64,000 nt of DNA from an uncultured Gammaproteobacteria bacterium (GTDB lineage: Bacteria > Pseudomonadota > Gammaproteobacteria > Coxiellales > Coxiellaceae): the NCBI GenBank assembly GCA_902581285.1, contig CACHNP010000002.1, forward strand, positions 26,913 through 90,912, read 5' to 3'. Positions 49,468 to 58,165 of this stretch are shown in pieces. Position 1 is the first letter of the stretch. Each line of letters begins with the position of its first letter. Position numbers and translations under genes: made by a program. The notes beneath the pieces were generated by a model. That model made no database searches, was not told the origin of the DNA, and was given only the letters and a program-made list of their open reading frames with translations.

Positions 49468-50934
49468 TTAGGAAGGGACTTCAATATCTTTTGGTAGCTT
49501 GCAATAGGTTAAATTTGTGAGTTTTGCTGTGTTAAGGCCAGGGCTTATCACAATATGGGTGTTGTCACTAAATTGATGAAAAGCAGCGCGAAAGTGAACC
49601 GATGACTTAAGAGCCACAACATTAAATTGGCTGGGGTGAATACCTGTTATTTCAATCATGCTCATGTCTGCGACCTGAATGTTTTTCTCTGTGACAATAA
49701 CCTCCACGTTATTGATTCTAAGTCGGACAATGTGTCCTAAGTTGATAAGGCACCCTTTGTAAAAAGGGCCAGTACCAATGCAATTCTTTGTGGTTTTAAA
49801 GAGCACGGTTGCCATAACGTTCAGTGGAGCGTAACCTGATTGTGATGAGTTTTCACCAAGGTGAAGTTCTATCTTATCATTTATTCTTGCCTTAAAAGCT
49901 TGGGCGACAGTTTTGGGATCATGAATGTTAGCCACCAAACAAGGCATCTCTAGCTTAAGTAGTTGACGCAGTATACCAGTTGTATCACCACTACCACCAC
50001 AACCGGGGTTGTCTTGTGTATCAGCTAGAATCAGCGGGTATGAGTTGGTTTGTTTTATGAGATTCGATATGTGTTTATCATGGATATACTGTGTGTTGAA
50101 GTTTGGTTTTAAACGTTGTATCAGCAATTTTATTTTTTGGTGAGTGGTTTCACATGTCTGTTCTTCGAGGTTGTAGCTTACTAAAGTAGGGGAAGTGTGC
50201 TCAGTATCTGCTAATGGAAATCCTGGAGTGAATGAAAGACTGGCTTGGTTGTTTTTTTCAATTTCACGTATGGATAGGTAAATTGTTTTTAGTGGCTCAA
50301 TGATAGTGCACTGTGCGGTCATGGGTATAAGAAACTTAAATTTGTGTATTTTTTTGTGAGGTTTTACATTTTTTTGTGACAGTTTATGGAGTAGTCGCAT
50401 TGCTTTCTGGCCTGTCTCTGCCATGTCTACATGCGGATAGGTTTGGTAGCCGATGAGTAAGTCGGAATGACGAAAAAGACGTCTGCTGATATTGGCGTGT
50501 AAGTCTAAAGATGCGATTAGCCAAGGTTTATCTCCAATACAGTTCCGTATTTGTTGAATAAAATGACCATCAGCATCATCAATATGTTCACACACCATCG
50601 CACCATGTAAGTCAAGGTAAATAGCATCGATGGGTTGGTTTAGTTGTTTTATTTGATCGATGATTTGCTTTGTAACTGTGTTATAGGCTTTTGATGTGAC
50701 TTTTCCTGCTGGCGGTGCGCTGCACCAGGTTAGGGGTTTAATTATGGCGCCTAGTTTTCGCGCTTCAGCTAAAAAGCCGCTCATGGGAATGTTTTGGTCA
50801 CGCATTATTTGTAAAATTTCTTGTCCTGACAATAAACCTGGCCAGTTATCTGATTCCTGAAAATCTGCCAGGTTGGTTTTTTTAAGTGAAAATGTATTCG
50901 TTTCGTGTTGGAATCCAGCAACTGCAATTTTCAT
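49468..50934 (-). CDS. M81-family metallopeptidase (MlrC-like)
   Basis: 488 residues with the MlrC/M81 pattern: start MKIAVAGFQHETNTFS, LDLHGAMV, ASLDLHANIS, YQTYPHVDMAETG and the C-terminal DNPGCGGSGDTT. MlrC in Sphingomonas hydrolyses a small peptide formed in microcystin breakdown; most homologues have unknown amide substrates. Its ATG overlaps the stop of the upstream alcohol dehydrogenase gene, so the two are coupled. In this operon it is a candidate for cleaving a gamma-glutamyl amide (inference). Confidence 0.88.
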   Translation of the reverse strand: MKIAVAGFQHETNTFSLKKTNLADFQESDNWPGLLSGQEILQIMRDQNIPMSGFLAEARKLGAIIKPLTWCSAPPAGKVTSKAYNTVTKQIIDQIKQLNQPIDAIYLDLHGAMVCEHIDDADGHFIQQIRNCIGDKPWLIASLDLHANISRRLFRHSDLLIGYQTYPHVDMAETGQKAMRLLHKLSQKNVKPHKKIHKFKFLIPMTAQCTIIEPLKTIYLSIREIEKNNQASLSFTPGFPLADTEHTSPTLVSYNLEEQTCETTHQKIKLLIQRLKPNFNTQYIHDKHISNLIKQTNSYPLILADTQDNPGCGGSGDTTGILRQLLKLEMPCLVANIHDPKTVAQAFKARINDKIELHLGENSSQSGYAPLNVMATVLFKTTKNCIGTGPFYKGCLINLGHIVRLRINNVEVIVTEKNIQVADMSMIEITGIHPSQFNVVALKSSVHFRAAFHQFSDNTHIVISPGLNTAKLTNLTYCKLPKDIEVPS

Positions 50935-52133
50935 TATCGTGCTATCTCTTGTTGTGGAATGAGGCTATGGTCTCCTGTAACGGCGCATCTAAATAATGCT
51001 TCACAATCTTGTTCGCTCAACGGGCGCGGATTTGAGGCTGATGATGGGTCTGTGAAAGCCATTTGTCCAATTAACGTGGCTTGTTTCACATTGATGTCAA
51101 TGTCAGATAAGGTGTTTGGTGTTTTGGTTTCTGTGAGCAGTGAGTTAGCCCATTGATAAACCGCTTCGAAGCTGGGTGATGGAAGGTTAAGGTAGCGAGC
51201 TAATCTGGTCATTTTTTCATTGATGAATGCTTTGTTATACTGCAAAACAATAGGCATAAAAATGGCATTTAATAAGCCGTGGTGTGAATTAAATAAGCCA
51301 CCAACCGGATGGGATAGAGAGTGGATAGCACCTAACCCTTTTTGAAAAGCAGCAGCTCCCATCAATGACGCGCACATCATGTTGCTGCGTGCCTGTATAT
51401 TGTTACCGTCAGCGTAAGCAGGCAACAGTGATTCGTGGATGAGTCGAATCCCTTCCATCGCAATGCCTTCTGCTTGTGGGTGGAAAAGGGGCGAACAAAG
51501 TGCTTCTAAGTTATGAGCTAACGCATCAAACCCAGTCCATGCTGTTAAATTTGGTGGGAGCGTCACGGTGAGTAAAGGGTCACAAATGACACGATCTGGT
51601 AACATGTCTGGATGGAACAATATGTGCTTGGTTCTCTTTCTGGCGTTTGTGATTAAGCTTGCTCGGCTTACCTCGGATCCAGTTCCTGCCGTCGTTGGTA
51701 TGGCTATGATGGGTAGGCTTTTGTTATTTTTAAGACAGGGACGTGGTTTATCATTATCGATGAAGTCCCAGATGTCAGCTTTACATTGGCTGGCAACAGC
51801 CACAATTTTGGCAACATCAATGGCACTGCCACCCCCGAGACCAATGATGCAGTCGTTGTGGTTTTGGTGGCATAATTCAATTGCCTCTAGAACATTCAAG
51901 TGTGTCGGGTTTCCTTTGAATGCTGAAAATAGGGTTAATTCAATATCTGATTGACGCGTTTTGCTGAGTGTCTGAAGAACATGTGATTGTGATAGCAAGA
52001 ACTCATCACAAACCAGTAGGGGTTTTTTACAATCAAGAGCGCAAATATGTTGATCTAATTGATTGATTGCATTCTTAGAGAAAAACACAGACGTAGGGTA
52101 GTTCCATTGACTTATCATAAGGGGGTGGGTCAT
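50934..52133 (-). CDS. iron-containing alcohol dehydrogenase
   Basis: NAD-dependent group III alcohol dehydrogenase, 399 residues from the ATG at 52133, which has AAGGAGG 6 bases upstream. GLGGGSAIDVAKIVA binds NAD, IPTTAGTGSEVSRAS is conserved, and the metal ligands lie in FDALAHNLEA and GAIHSLSHPVGG and in the HHG that follows. First gene of the minus-strand operon, divergent from the phosphatase gene. Confidence 0.93.
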   Translation of the reverse strand: MTHPLMISQWNYPTSVFFSKNAINQLDQHICALDCKKPLLVCDEFLLSQSHVLQTLSKTRQSDIELTLFSAFKGNPTHLNVLEAIELCHQNHNDCIIGLGGGSAIDVAKIVAVASQCKADIWDFIDNDKPRPCLKNNKSLPIIAIPTTAGTGSEVSRASLITNARKRTKHILFHPDMLPDRVICDPLLTVTLPPNLTAWTGFDALAHNLEALCSPLFHPQAEGIAMEGIRLIHESLLPAYADGNNIQARSNMMCASLMGAAAFQKGLGAIHSLSHPVGGLFNSHHGLLNAIFMPIVLQYNKAFINEKMTRLARYLNLPSPSFEAVYQWANSLLTETKTPNTLSDIDINVKQATLIGQMAFTDPSSASNPRPLSEQDCEALFRCAVTGDHSLIPQQEIAR

Positions 52134-52263
52134 GTCATCCTCCTTGCTTGCTCGATCCATACTTTTGAGTATACCTTTTTAAAAGACTAAAACAACACTT
52201 GCGTCAAGGTGCTGTTTAATTACATAATGGGCATGGGATTGATTTTGCAAACAAGGAGGATTT
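52134..52263. promoter_or_regulatory. divergent promoter region of the amine-utilisation gene cluster
   Basis: 130 bases between the two operons. On the plus strand TTGCGT at 52199-52204 followed by TACATA/CATAAT at 52221-52228 is a possible promoter. AAGGAGG ribosome sites face outward at both ends. A shared regulator binding here would couple the two operons; none is encoded in the cluster. Confidence 0.35.
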
Positions 52264-52971
52264 GTGAAAACATGTTTAATTACCTTAGTAGCTGGTTTAT
52301 TTGCAAACATCGCCGTCGGCTATGGGGGAAATATAACCCATTGCTCCGAGCCAGTTAATTTCCAATTCTATGCTCAGCAGCTTATTCAGTATCATGACAA
52401 TGGCTCGTATGCCGCGCAAATAAAACGGGTGACTGACAAGGCAGCGACTTATCTAGCTCAGAGAATTACTCAACGTGCCCATGACAAAGCGCTTAATCAG
52501 AAAAAACTGGCCGTGATGATTGATATCGATGAAACTGCTTTATCCAATTACGATGCCATTAAAGTGTGGCTTCAAGGTGTTAATAACGTTGGTGATACGT
52601 TATCACCGTATATTATAAAAAAATTGAAAAATTTTTGGAGTGATCCTGCTATACAGCCGGTATTGAGCCTTTACCAACAAGCAGTAAAAAATAATATAGC
52701 TGTGTTTTTTGTCACCGGTCGAAATGCAACGGATAGATTGAAAACTAAAACCAATTTAAATAAAGTTGGCTACAAAAAATACGAAAAATTGATCATGCGA
52801 ACTTCTGATCAGCGGATCATGACGGCACGAGATTATAAAAACGAAGAGGCAGACGCCATTATTAAGCAAGGCTATGATCTTGTTTTGGCTATTGGTGATC
52901 AATATAGTGACTTGCCTAATGTCGCAGACAGAAAATACAAATTGCCAAATCCTTTTTATTATATTGCTTGA
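52264..52971 (+). CDS. secreted HAD-family (class B type) acid phosphatase
   Basis: 235 residues with an N-terminal signal peptide (about 1-19). HAD subfamily IIIB motifs: nucleophile DIDETALSNYD, motif II VTGRN, and motif IV GDQYSDL. Family members are non-specific periplasmic or surface phosphatases. The GTG at 52264 has AAGGAGG upstream. It heads the plus-strand operon with the GS-like ligase and the aldehyde dehydrogenase, so it could release the amine from a phosphorylated precursor such as phosphoethanolamine (inference). Confidence 0.85.
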   Translation: MKTCLITLVAGLFANIAVGYGGNITHCSEPVNFQFYAQQLIQYHDNGSYAAQIKRVTDKAATYLAQRITQRAHDKALNQKKLAVMIDIDETALSNYDAIKVWLQGVNNVGDTLSPYIIKKLKNFWSDPAIQPVLSLYQQAVKNNIAVFFVTGRNATDRLKTKTNLNKVGYKKYEKLIMRTSDQRIMTARDYKNEEADAIIKQGYDLVLAIGDQYSDLPNVADRKYKLPNPFYYIA

Positions 52972-52987
52972 ATAAAGGAGTGTGTTT

Positions 52988-54403
52988 ATGACCGTGTGTG
53001 AAACACCTAGTAAAATTACTATTGAAGAGTTAAAAGCAATCATGAGTGAACCGAATGATTTAAATGCAGTGGCAGACTGTATTAAAAAAAATGATATTCG
53101 TTTTATTCAAATTGGCTTGACCGATCTCAATGGTGTGTTGCGAGGAAAATGCATGAGTGTGACTAAATTCATGCACGCTTTAGAATCGGGGATGGGCTTT
53201 TGTGATGTGGTTGTTGCTACGGATATTGACGATCAGCTTTGTGATGGCTTATCAATGACCGGTTGGCATACAGGTTATCCTGATGCTGCAATTCGAATAC
53301 TTCCTGAGACGCTAAGGATGCATCCAAGCATGCCAGACACCCTGTTTGTGTTAACCCAATTCGAAAATAAAGACAACACGCTATGCCCTCGTGGTTTATT
53401 ACAAAAGGTAGTCGGTAGAGCATCTGACTTAGGTTTCGCTGCCGTTGGTTCGTTGGAATTTGAGTTCACTGTTTTCAATGAAACCATTGTACAGATGCAC
53501 GAAAAACAGTTTCGCCATCTTCAAACAATGACACCTGGTAATTTAGGCTACTCTGTTCTTCGTGGTGCTGCGTACTCCGATTTTTATCATGGCCTGTTAG
53601 ACTTATGCGAAACCATGGATATGCAAGTGGAGGGGCTGCACACTGAGATCGGTCCTGGCGTGTTGGAAGCCGCGATAGCTTATGATGATATTCTTAGGGC
53701 TGGTGATAAGGCGATCTTATTCAAAACGTTTACTAAAGTCTTCGCTCAGCAACGTAATTGTGTGGCAACGTTTATGGCAAAATGGGATATTGCTCATCAG
53801 GGGCAGAGCGGACACACGCATTTATCATTACGTGATAAGCATGGCGCTTCGGTTTTTTACGATGCCTCGAAACCAAATAACATGTCTGATGTTATGCGAC
53901 ATTTTCTCGCTGGCCAGCAACAATGTATGCCTGAATTGCTCGCAATGGTGGCTCCGACTATTAACTCCTATGCTCGATTAGTGCCTGGGTTTTGGGCGCC
54001 AACACAGGCAACTTGGGGTCTTGATAATAGAACGTGTGCACTTAGGGTTATAGCTGGCAGTGAGCGTAGTCAACGTATCGAGTACCGCGTTCCTGGAGCA
54101 GACGCCAATCCTTATTTGGCATTGGCTGTTGCCTTGGCATCAGGACTGTATGGAATCGAGAATCAGTTAGAACCAACATCACCTGTCAATGGAAATGCTT
54201 ATGACGTGGATTTGTGTGCAAAATTAAAATTACCAACTAACTTATATGATGCCAGCCAACGTTTACGGCAATCTGATATGGCCAGGCAGTATTTTGGAGA
54301 TCAATTTATTGATGACTACGCAACCACTCGTGAGCATGAAGCACGGGTCTATGCCAAACAAGTTACAGATTGGCAGTTGGCGCGATACATTGAGTCGGCG
54401 TAA
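52988..54403 (+). CDS. glutamine synthetase-like gamma-glutamyl-amine ligase
   Basis: 471 residues from the ATG at 52988, which has AAGGAG 7 bases upstream. All GS active-site motifs are kept: SLEFEFTV, HTEIGPGVLEAAI, QSGHTHLSLRD, RIEYRVPGADANPY. Sequence and context match the PuuA/GlnA4 type, which joins glutamate to an amine, not true GSI: it lacks the NRSA-type adenylylation loop and is followed by an aldehyde dehydrogenase. The amine cannot be read from sequence; the permease and alcohol dehydrogenase favour an amino-alcohol such as ethanolamine. Confidence 0.88.
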   Translation: MTVCETPSKITIEELKAIMSEPNDLNAVADCIKKNDIRFIQIGLTDLNGVLRGKCMSVTKFMHALESGMGFCDVVVATDIDDQLCDGLSMTGWHTGYPDAAIRILPETLRMHPSMPDTLFVLTQFENKDNTLCPRGLLQKVVGRASDLGFAAVGSLEFEFTVFNETIVQMHEKQFRHLQTMTPGNLGYSVLRGAAYSDFYHGLLDLCETMDMQVEGLHTEIGPGVLEAAIAYDDILRAGDKAILFKTFTKVFAQQRNCVATFMAKWDIAHQGQSGHTHLSLRDKHGASVFYDASKPNNMSDVMRHFLAGQQQCMPELLAMVAPTINSYARLVPGFWAPTQATWGLDNRTCALRVIAGSERSQRIEYRVPGADANPYLALAVALASGLYGIENQLEPTSPVNGNAYDVDLCAKLKLPTNLYDASQRLRQSDMARQYFGDQFIDDYATTREHEARVYAKQVTDWQLARYIESA

Positions 54404-54422
54404 TTCAAAGGAGGTTCATTCC

Positions 54423-55799
54423 ATGTTTACAACTATTTCCCCAATTGATAACCGTGTGTTTTGTGAGCGTGCTTATGCGTCGACTGGTGAAGTGGCTTGC
54501 GCATTGGACTTGGCCGCTGAGGCTCAGGTTAACTGGTCGAAGACCTCGCTTCAATCTCGGGTGGCAATATGTGAAAGTATGTTAGCTTATTTTGTTGCTC
54601 ATCAAAATGAAATTGCTGAAGAATTATCATGGCAAATGGGGCGTCCGTATTCGCAGGCTAAGCATGAATTGCATGTCATGGCGGAACGAGCAAGGTATAT
54701 GATGTCGATAGCAAAAAGTTCACTTGAATCAGTGTTAATAGAAGAGTCGGCAGATTTTCATCGATTCATAAAGCGTGATCCGTGGGGCGTTGTGTTTGTC
54801 ATTGCACCTTGGAACTACCCGTATTTGACGGCAATTAATTCCATTGTGCCTGCCATTTTATCCGGTAATAGTGTCATTCTAAAGCATGCAGCTCAGACCC
54901 CGTTATGTGCGGAGCGTTTTGCTCAAGCTTTTGACGAAGCTGGCTTACCTTCAGGTGTATTTCAAACGTTATTTTTAGACTACAAACAAGTCTCCCAGGT
55001 TATTGAAAGTGATATTATTCAGTACGTGGTTTTTACTGGCTCAGTGAATGGTGGCAAGTCTGTTCAAACCGCAGCAAACCAACGTTTTATACCAGTGGGG
55101 CTTGAATTGGGAGGTAAAGACCCCGCTTATGTCCGTGCTGATGCTGATGTTATCAAAGCGGCAGAAAGCCTGGTAGATGGTGCTTTTTTTAATAGTGGGC
55201 AATCGTGTTGTGGTATCGAGAGGATTTATGTAAATCACGAATGTTTTGATGATTTTGTGTCTGCATTTGTGGCTCAAACCAAACAATATAATCTGGGTCA
55301 TCCATTGGATGATCAAGTGAACTTGGGTCCGATGGTGTCGATTGGTGCTGCTAATAGTGCCAGAGCACAGCTACGAGATGCTTTAGCTTTAGGGGCGAAA
55401 GCGCTGTTAACTTACGAAAATTATGACCAGCAAGAATCAGCGTATTTAGCTCCTCAGGTACTGGTTGGTGTGAATCACACAATGTCAGTAATGCGTGAAG
55501 AATCGTTTGCACCAATTATTGGGATTATGCCAGTATCCAGCGATGACGAAGCAGTGTATTTAATGAATGACAGCGAATTTGGCTTGACAGCTTCTGTGTG
55601 GACCGATGACCATGAATCAGCAATAGCAATTGGTGACCGTGTTCACACCGGCACTTTTTTCATGAATCGCTGCGATTACTTGGACCCCGCATTGGTTTGG
55701 ACTGGGGTTAAAAATTCCGGACGTGGTTATAGCTTATCTAAACTAGGCTTTGAGCAATTAACTCGTGCGAAGTCTTATCATCTTAAGTCAGATTGTTAA
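54423..55799 (+). CDS. NAD(P)-dependent aldehyde dehydrogenase
   Basis: 458 residues. The ATG at 54423 has AAAGGAGG upstream; starts inside the ligase gene are rejected. APWNYPYLTAIN, FTGSVNGGKSV, the general-base Glu in LELGGKDPAYV and the catalytic Cys in NSGQSCCGIERIYV are intact. It probably oxidises the gamma-glutamyl aldehyde formed by the iron alcohol dehydrogenase (inference from the cluster). Last gene of its operon. Confidence 0.93.
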   Translation: MFTTISPIDNRVFCERAYASTGEVACALDLAAEAQVNWSKTSLQSRVAICESMLAYFVAHQNEIAEELSWQMGRPYSQAKHELHVMAERARYMMSIAKSSLESVLIEESADFHRFIKRDPWGVVFVIAPWNYPYLTAINSIVPAILSGNSVILKHAAQTPLCAERFAQAFDEAGLPSGVFQTLFLDYKQVSQVIESDIIQYVVFTGSVNGGKSVQTAANQRFIPVGLELGGKDPAYVRADADVIKAAESLVDGAFFNSGQSCCGIERIYVNHECFDDFVSAFVAQTKQYNLGHPLDDQVNLGPMVSIGAANSARAQLRDALALGAKALLTYENYDQQESAYLAPQVLVGVNHTMSVMREESFAPIIGIMPVSSDDEAVYLMNDSEFGLTASVWTDDHESAIAIGDRVHTGTFFMNRCDYLDPALVWTGVKNSGRGYSLSKLGFEQLTRAKSYHLKSDC

Positions 55800-55898
55800 A
55801 TTTAATATTAATCAATCCTCATCAGCGCACCGTTCAGATTGCTTTTTATGCTTGTAAATTAAGAGGAAACCTATTGTGCTCTTTGATAAACATAAAGT

Positions 55899-55947
55899 AA
55901 AAAAAAGTGAGAAGATCGATATCTCGAGAATGTGTTGATCTTCTCAC
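55899..55947 (-). terminator. rho-independent terminator of small RNA D
   Basis: On the minus strand GTGAGAAGATC (55947-55937) pairs perfectly with GATCTTCTCAC (55917-55907) over 11 bp, followed by TTTTTTTT. Confidence 0.88.
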
Positions 55948-56017
55948 ATAGCAGCGACAGAATGTGGTCTCAGGTGTATTTCTCGAGAAAACGTACCGAT
56001 TTCACAATGGAAGCTGT
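55899..56017 (-). ncRNA. putative small RNA D
   Basis: A unit of about 119 bases between a strong promoter (TTGACA 56051-56046, 16-base spacer, TATAGT 56029-56024) and a perfect 11-bp terminator hairpin with eight T. It has no reading frame with a ribosome site. Its promoter cassette carries the best-formed palindrome of the array (GTGAT-N4-ATCAC). The body is not similar to the other units. Start and end are estimated from the promoter and terminator. Confidence 0.62.
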
Positions 56018-56023
56018 ATTGGA

Positions 56024-56130
56024 ACTATAGCCTATAATTTTCGTTTGTCAAATTTATTTTTAAAATAATTTGCTGTGATTGAAATCACTGTTATTTTTAA
56101 TTTAGAGTAGGCAGAAGTTGAGGTAAAAAA
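56024..56130 (-). promoter_or_regulatory. promoter cassette 1 (small RNA D)
   Basis: Conserved block of about 85 bp (56046-56130) ending in TTGACA, then a 16-base spacer and TATAGT. The palindrome GTGATTGAAATCAC at 56075-56088 is centred about 64.5 bases upstream of the expected start. The block is shared with cassettes at 57470, 57717 and 58188. Confidence 0.7.
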
Positions 56131-56361
56131 AGAGCGGGTATCAGAAATAAATTTTAATCCTAATCAGAGACTTCTTTGCGTCTACTGACTGGATTGAAAA
56201 AATCTAATGCCTTGACTCTTATACAAAGGAATATAATACAACCTTTAAATAAAGCTTTACAGTACAATTATGAGTGAATTTTTTTAATTTTCCTACTTAT
56301 ACTTTAGATGAGTTATTATAATCAATATTAGATATTGATTTTATTTCTCTCATCATTATTA
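56131..56361. other. AT-rich spacer downstream of the iron-binding protein gene
   Basis: About 230 bases. An AT-only hairpin AATCAATAT/ATATTGATT at 56320-56340 may close the iron-binding protein transcript but lacks a T run on that strand. No gene seen. Confidence 0.35.
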
Positions 56362-57390
56362 TTACTTCCAACCAGCAGCGTCCATGACCTTTACTGCAGC
56401 AGCTCGATTTTTTACATAAGAAGCTAATTTAGTTTCCATATCTTGTTTGAAACTTAAATCTAAATTGTTTACTACTAATGGACTTGGTGAAACACCATCA
56501 ATAATTGGAAACTCGAAAGTATTATTAGTAAAATGCTCTTGAGAATCTTGGGTTAATAAAAACTCTACAAGTTTGATAGCATTTGCTTTATTAGGCGCAC
56601 CTTTTACTAATGCCGCGCAACTAACATTCATATGTGTTCCTCTATCATTTTGATTAGGGAAAAAAGCCTTAACTTTTTTTGCTGCCGCTTGTTGTTCTGG
56701 TCCTTTTTTTCCAGACAACATTAGTGCCAAGTAATAAGTGTTAGCTACAGCAATATCAGCTTCACCAGCTGCTACTGCCATTATTTGAGCTCTGTCATTA
56801 CCCGTCGGTGTTCTTGCCATATTGGCAACAACTCCTTTAGCCCATGCAGCTGTTGCGGATTTTCCATTGTTTTCAATCAATGATGCCACTAGAGATATAT
56901 TATGAATGCTACTAGATGTTCTTATAGCTAGTCTACCTTTCCATTTGGGATCAGCTAAACCTTCATAAGTCATTCCAGATAACTCGGCTTCAGTAACTCT
57001 CTCAGGTGAATAATAAATTATTCTAGCTCTTTTTGTGATTCCAACCCACTTACTTGTTCTGAAGCTTGCTGGAACAGTTGATTTGATAGCTGCAGATGTT
57101 AAGCCGCCTTGAAGCGCACCTTTTGCGTCCATTGCACCACATCTTCCAGCATCAGCTGTGATATAAAGATCTGCTGAAGAATAAGCGCCTTCACTAAGAA
57201 TCCTTTTCTCTAAGGCACTTGACTTACCATTAATCAGATTTACTTCAATCCCAGTATTATTCGTAAATTTGGTATATAACTCACGATCAGAATTATAATG
57301 CATAGCATTATAAATAGTAACTTTATCTGCAATTGCATACACAGAAGTAAATAAAGATGTAATTAAGGCTAAAATTGTTATTTTTTTCAT
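56362..57390 (-). CDS. periplasmic iron(III)-binding protein (FutA/IdiA-type)
   Basis: Substrate-binding protein of a ferric-iron ABC importer, 342 residues from the ATG at 57390, which has AGGAG upstream. A signal peptide MKKITILALITSLFTSVYA is followed by VTIYNAMHYNSDRELY. Tyrosines that usually bind iron occur in ARIIYYSPERV and VANTYYLALM. No permease or ATPase gene is adjacent, so it is an orphan here. It is driven by one of the repeated promoter cassettes that also precede the small-RNA units. Its relation to iron supply is by family only. Confidence 0.88.
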   Translation of the reverse strand: MKKITILALITSLFTSVYAIADKVTIYNAMHYNSDRELYTKFTNNTGIEVNLINGKSSALEKRILSEGAYSSADLYITADAGRCGAMDAKGALQGGLTSAAIKSTVPASFRTSKWVGITKRARIIYYSPERVTEAELSGMTYEGLADPKWKGRLAIRTSSSIHNISLVASLIENNGKSATAAWAKGVVANMARTPTGNDRAQIMAVAAGEADIAVANTYYLALMLSGKKGPEQQAAAKKVKAFFPNQNDRGTHMNVSCAALVKGAPNKANAIKLVEFLLTQDSQEHFTNNTFEFPIIDGVSPSPLVVNNLDLSFKQDMETKLASYVKNRAAAVKVMDAAGWK

Positions 57391-57447
57391 TAATCTCCTA
57401 CTATATTGCAAATTATGTATTTGAATTTTTTTCCTCCTTCTGCTTAA

Positions 57448-57554
57448 ACCTTAGCCTATAATTTTTGTTTGTCAAATTTATTTTTAAAGTAATTTGGTGT
57501 GATTCAAATCATTGTATTTTTAATTTAGAGTAGGCAGAAGTTAGCGTAAAAAAA
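57448..57554 (-). promoter_or_regulatory. promoter cassette 2 (iron-binding protein gene)
   Basis: Conserved block at 57470-57554 ending in TTGACA, a 16-base spacer and TAAGGT (57453-57448), a weaker -10 than in the other cassettes. The palindrome (GTGATTCAAATCAT on the plus strand, 57499-57512) has the same spacing. It gives a leader of about 50 bases before the ATG at 57390. Confidence 0.62.
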
Positions 57555-57595
57555 GGCTCGACTTAGTTATCTGCGCGCGATAAGCAAGTCGGGCC
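57548..57595 (-). terminator. rho-independent terminator of small RNA C
   Basis: GGCCCGACTT pairs with AAGTCGAGCC over 10 positions with one mismatch, an inner TTATC/GATAA stem extends it, and TTTTTTT follows. Confidence 0.82.
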
Positions 57596-57688
57596 TCGAT
57601 AAGGAAAACTTATGTGGCGTGCTATGAAAATCTGCGCCAATTCGTAATCGACACTATCAGATTGTTCAACCTACTCCACCATTTCCTT
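57548..57688 (-). ncRNA. putative small RNA C
   Basis: About 141 bases between TTGACA (57722-57717)-N16-TATAGT (57700-57695) and a terminator ending in seven T. GGA motifs occur near the 5' end (AAGGAA, GTGGAG), but too few to claim CsrA binding. No translated frame is evident. Confidence 0.62.
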
Positions 57689-57694
57689 GCTGAT

Positions 57695-57803
57695 ACTATA
57701 GATCATGAATTCGGGTTGTCAAATTTATTTTTGAAATAATTTCATGTGATTCAGATCATTGTTATTTTTAATTTAGAGTAGGCAGAAGTTGAGGTAAAAA
57801 AAA
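57695..57803 (-). promoter_or_regulatory. promoter cassette 3 (small RNA C)
   Basis: Conserved block 57717-57803 ending in TTGACA, then a 16-base spacer and TATAGT. The palindrome at 57746-57759 (GTGATTCAGATCAT) keeps the 64.5-base spacing. The block begins right after the T run of the preceding unit's terminator. Confidence 0.7.
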
Positions 57804-57827
57804 AGCGGCCTGAATGGTAAGGACCGC
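57796..57827 (-). terminator. rho-independent terminator of small RNA B, left copy
   Basis: GCGGTCCT pairs with AGGCCGC (one bulged T), 8-base loop, then nine T on the minus strand. Confidence 0.8.
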
Positions 57828-57931
57828 CATCGTGAGAACTTATGCTGAAGTTTTTACTATTGTGGTTGACTTGCGTCTTAAGTCCTGCCCATGTGGCCAA
57901 GTTTTAGTGTGCTTCATCGCAAATTTCTCTG
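57796..57931 (-). ncRNA. putative small RNA B, left copy
   Basis: About 136 bases between TTGACA (57965-57960)-N16-TATATT (57943-57938) and a terminator with nine T. Its promoter lacks the conserved upstream block and lies downstream of unit A. No translated frame. Confidence 0.55.
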
Positions 57932-58009
57932 TTCTCGAATATAGTAAAAAAAATGGTTTTGTCAATTTTGTTTAATCATTTGATGGGTTTTTTTATGTGA
58001 TATTTTTTG

Positions 58010-58159
58010 CGCTAAAGAAGTTAACTCGACTAGGCATGCCAGTGTACACCTTAACCTAGTCGAGTTACCATCGGGAGACCCTGGGTTGAGTTCATTACCG
58101 ATCAGTGCCTTTCTCGAGGTAAGCCCTAGTGATCGTGCAACTGTCTCAAGTGCCTCTTC
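58010..58159 (-). ncRNA. putative small RNA A, left copy
   Basis: Starts about 7 bases after TATATT (58171-58166). A very stable hairpin (AACTCGACTAGG/CCTAGTCGAGTT, 12 bp, at 58023-58066) closes it, but only a weak T stretch (AACTTCTTT) follows, so transcription may continue into unit B. The 71-codon frame over this unit has its ATG upstream of the expected start and is not credible. Confidence 0.5.
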
Positions 58160-58165
58160 TCTTGT

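Noticed and set aside
54246..54422. N-terminal extension of the aldehyde dehydrogenase
   Set aside because: It overlaps the ligase gene, is not ALDH-like, and a strong AAAGGAGG site precedes the ATG at 54423.
57604..57688. CsrA-sponge small RNA (RsmY/Z type) for unit C
   Set aside because: Only about two GGA motifs, and none in the other units.
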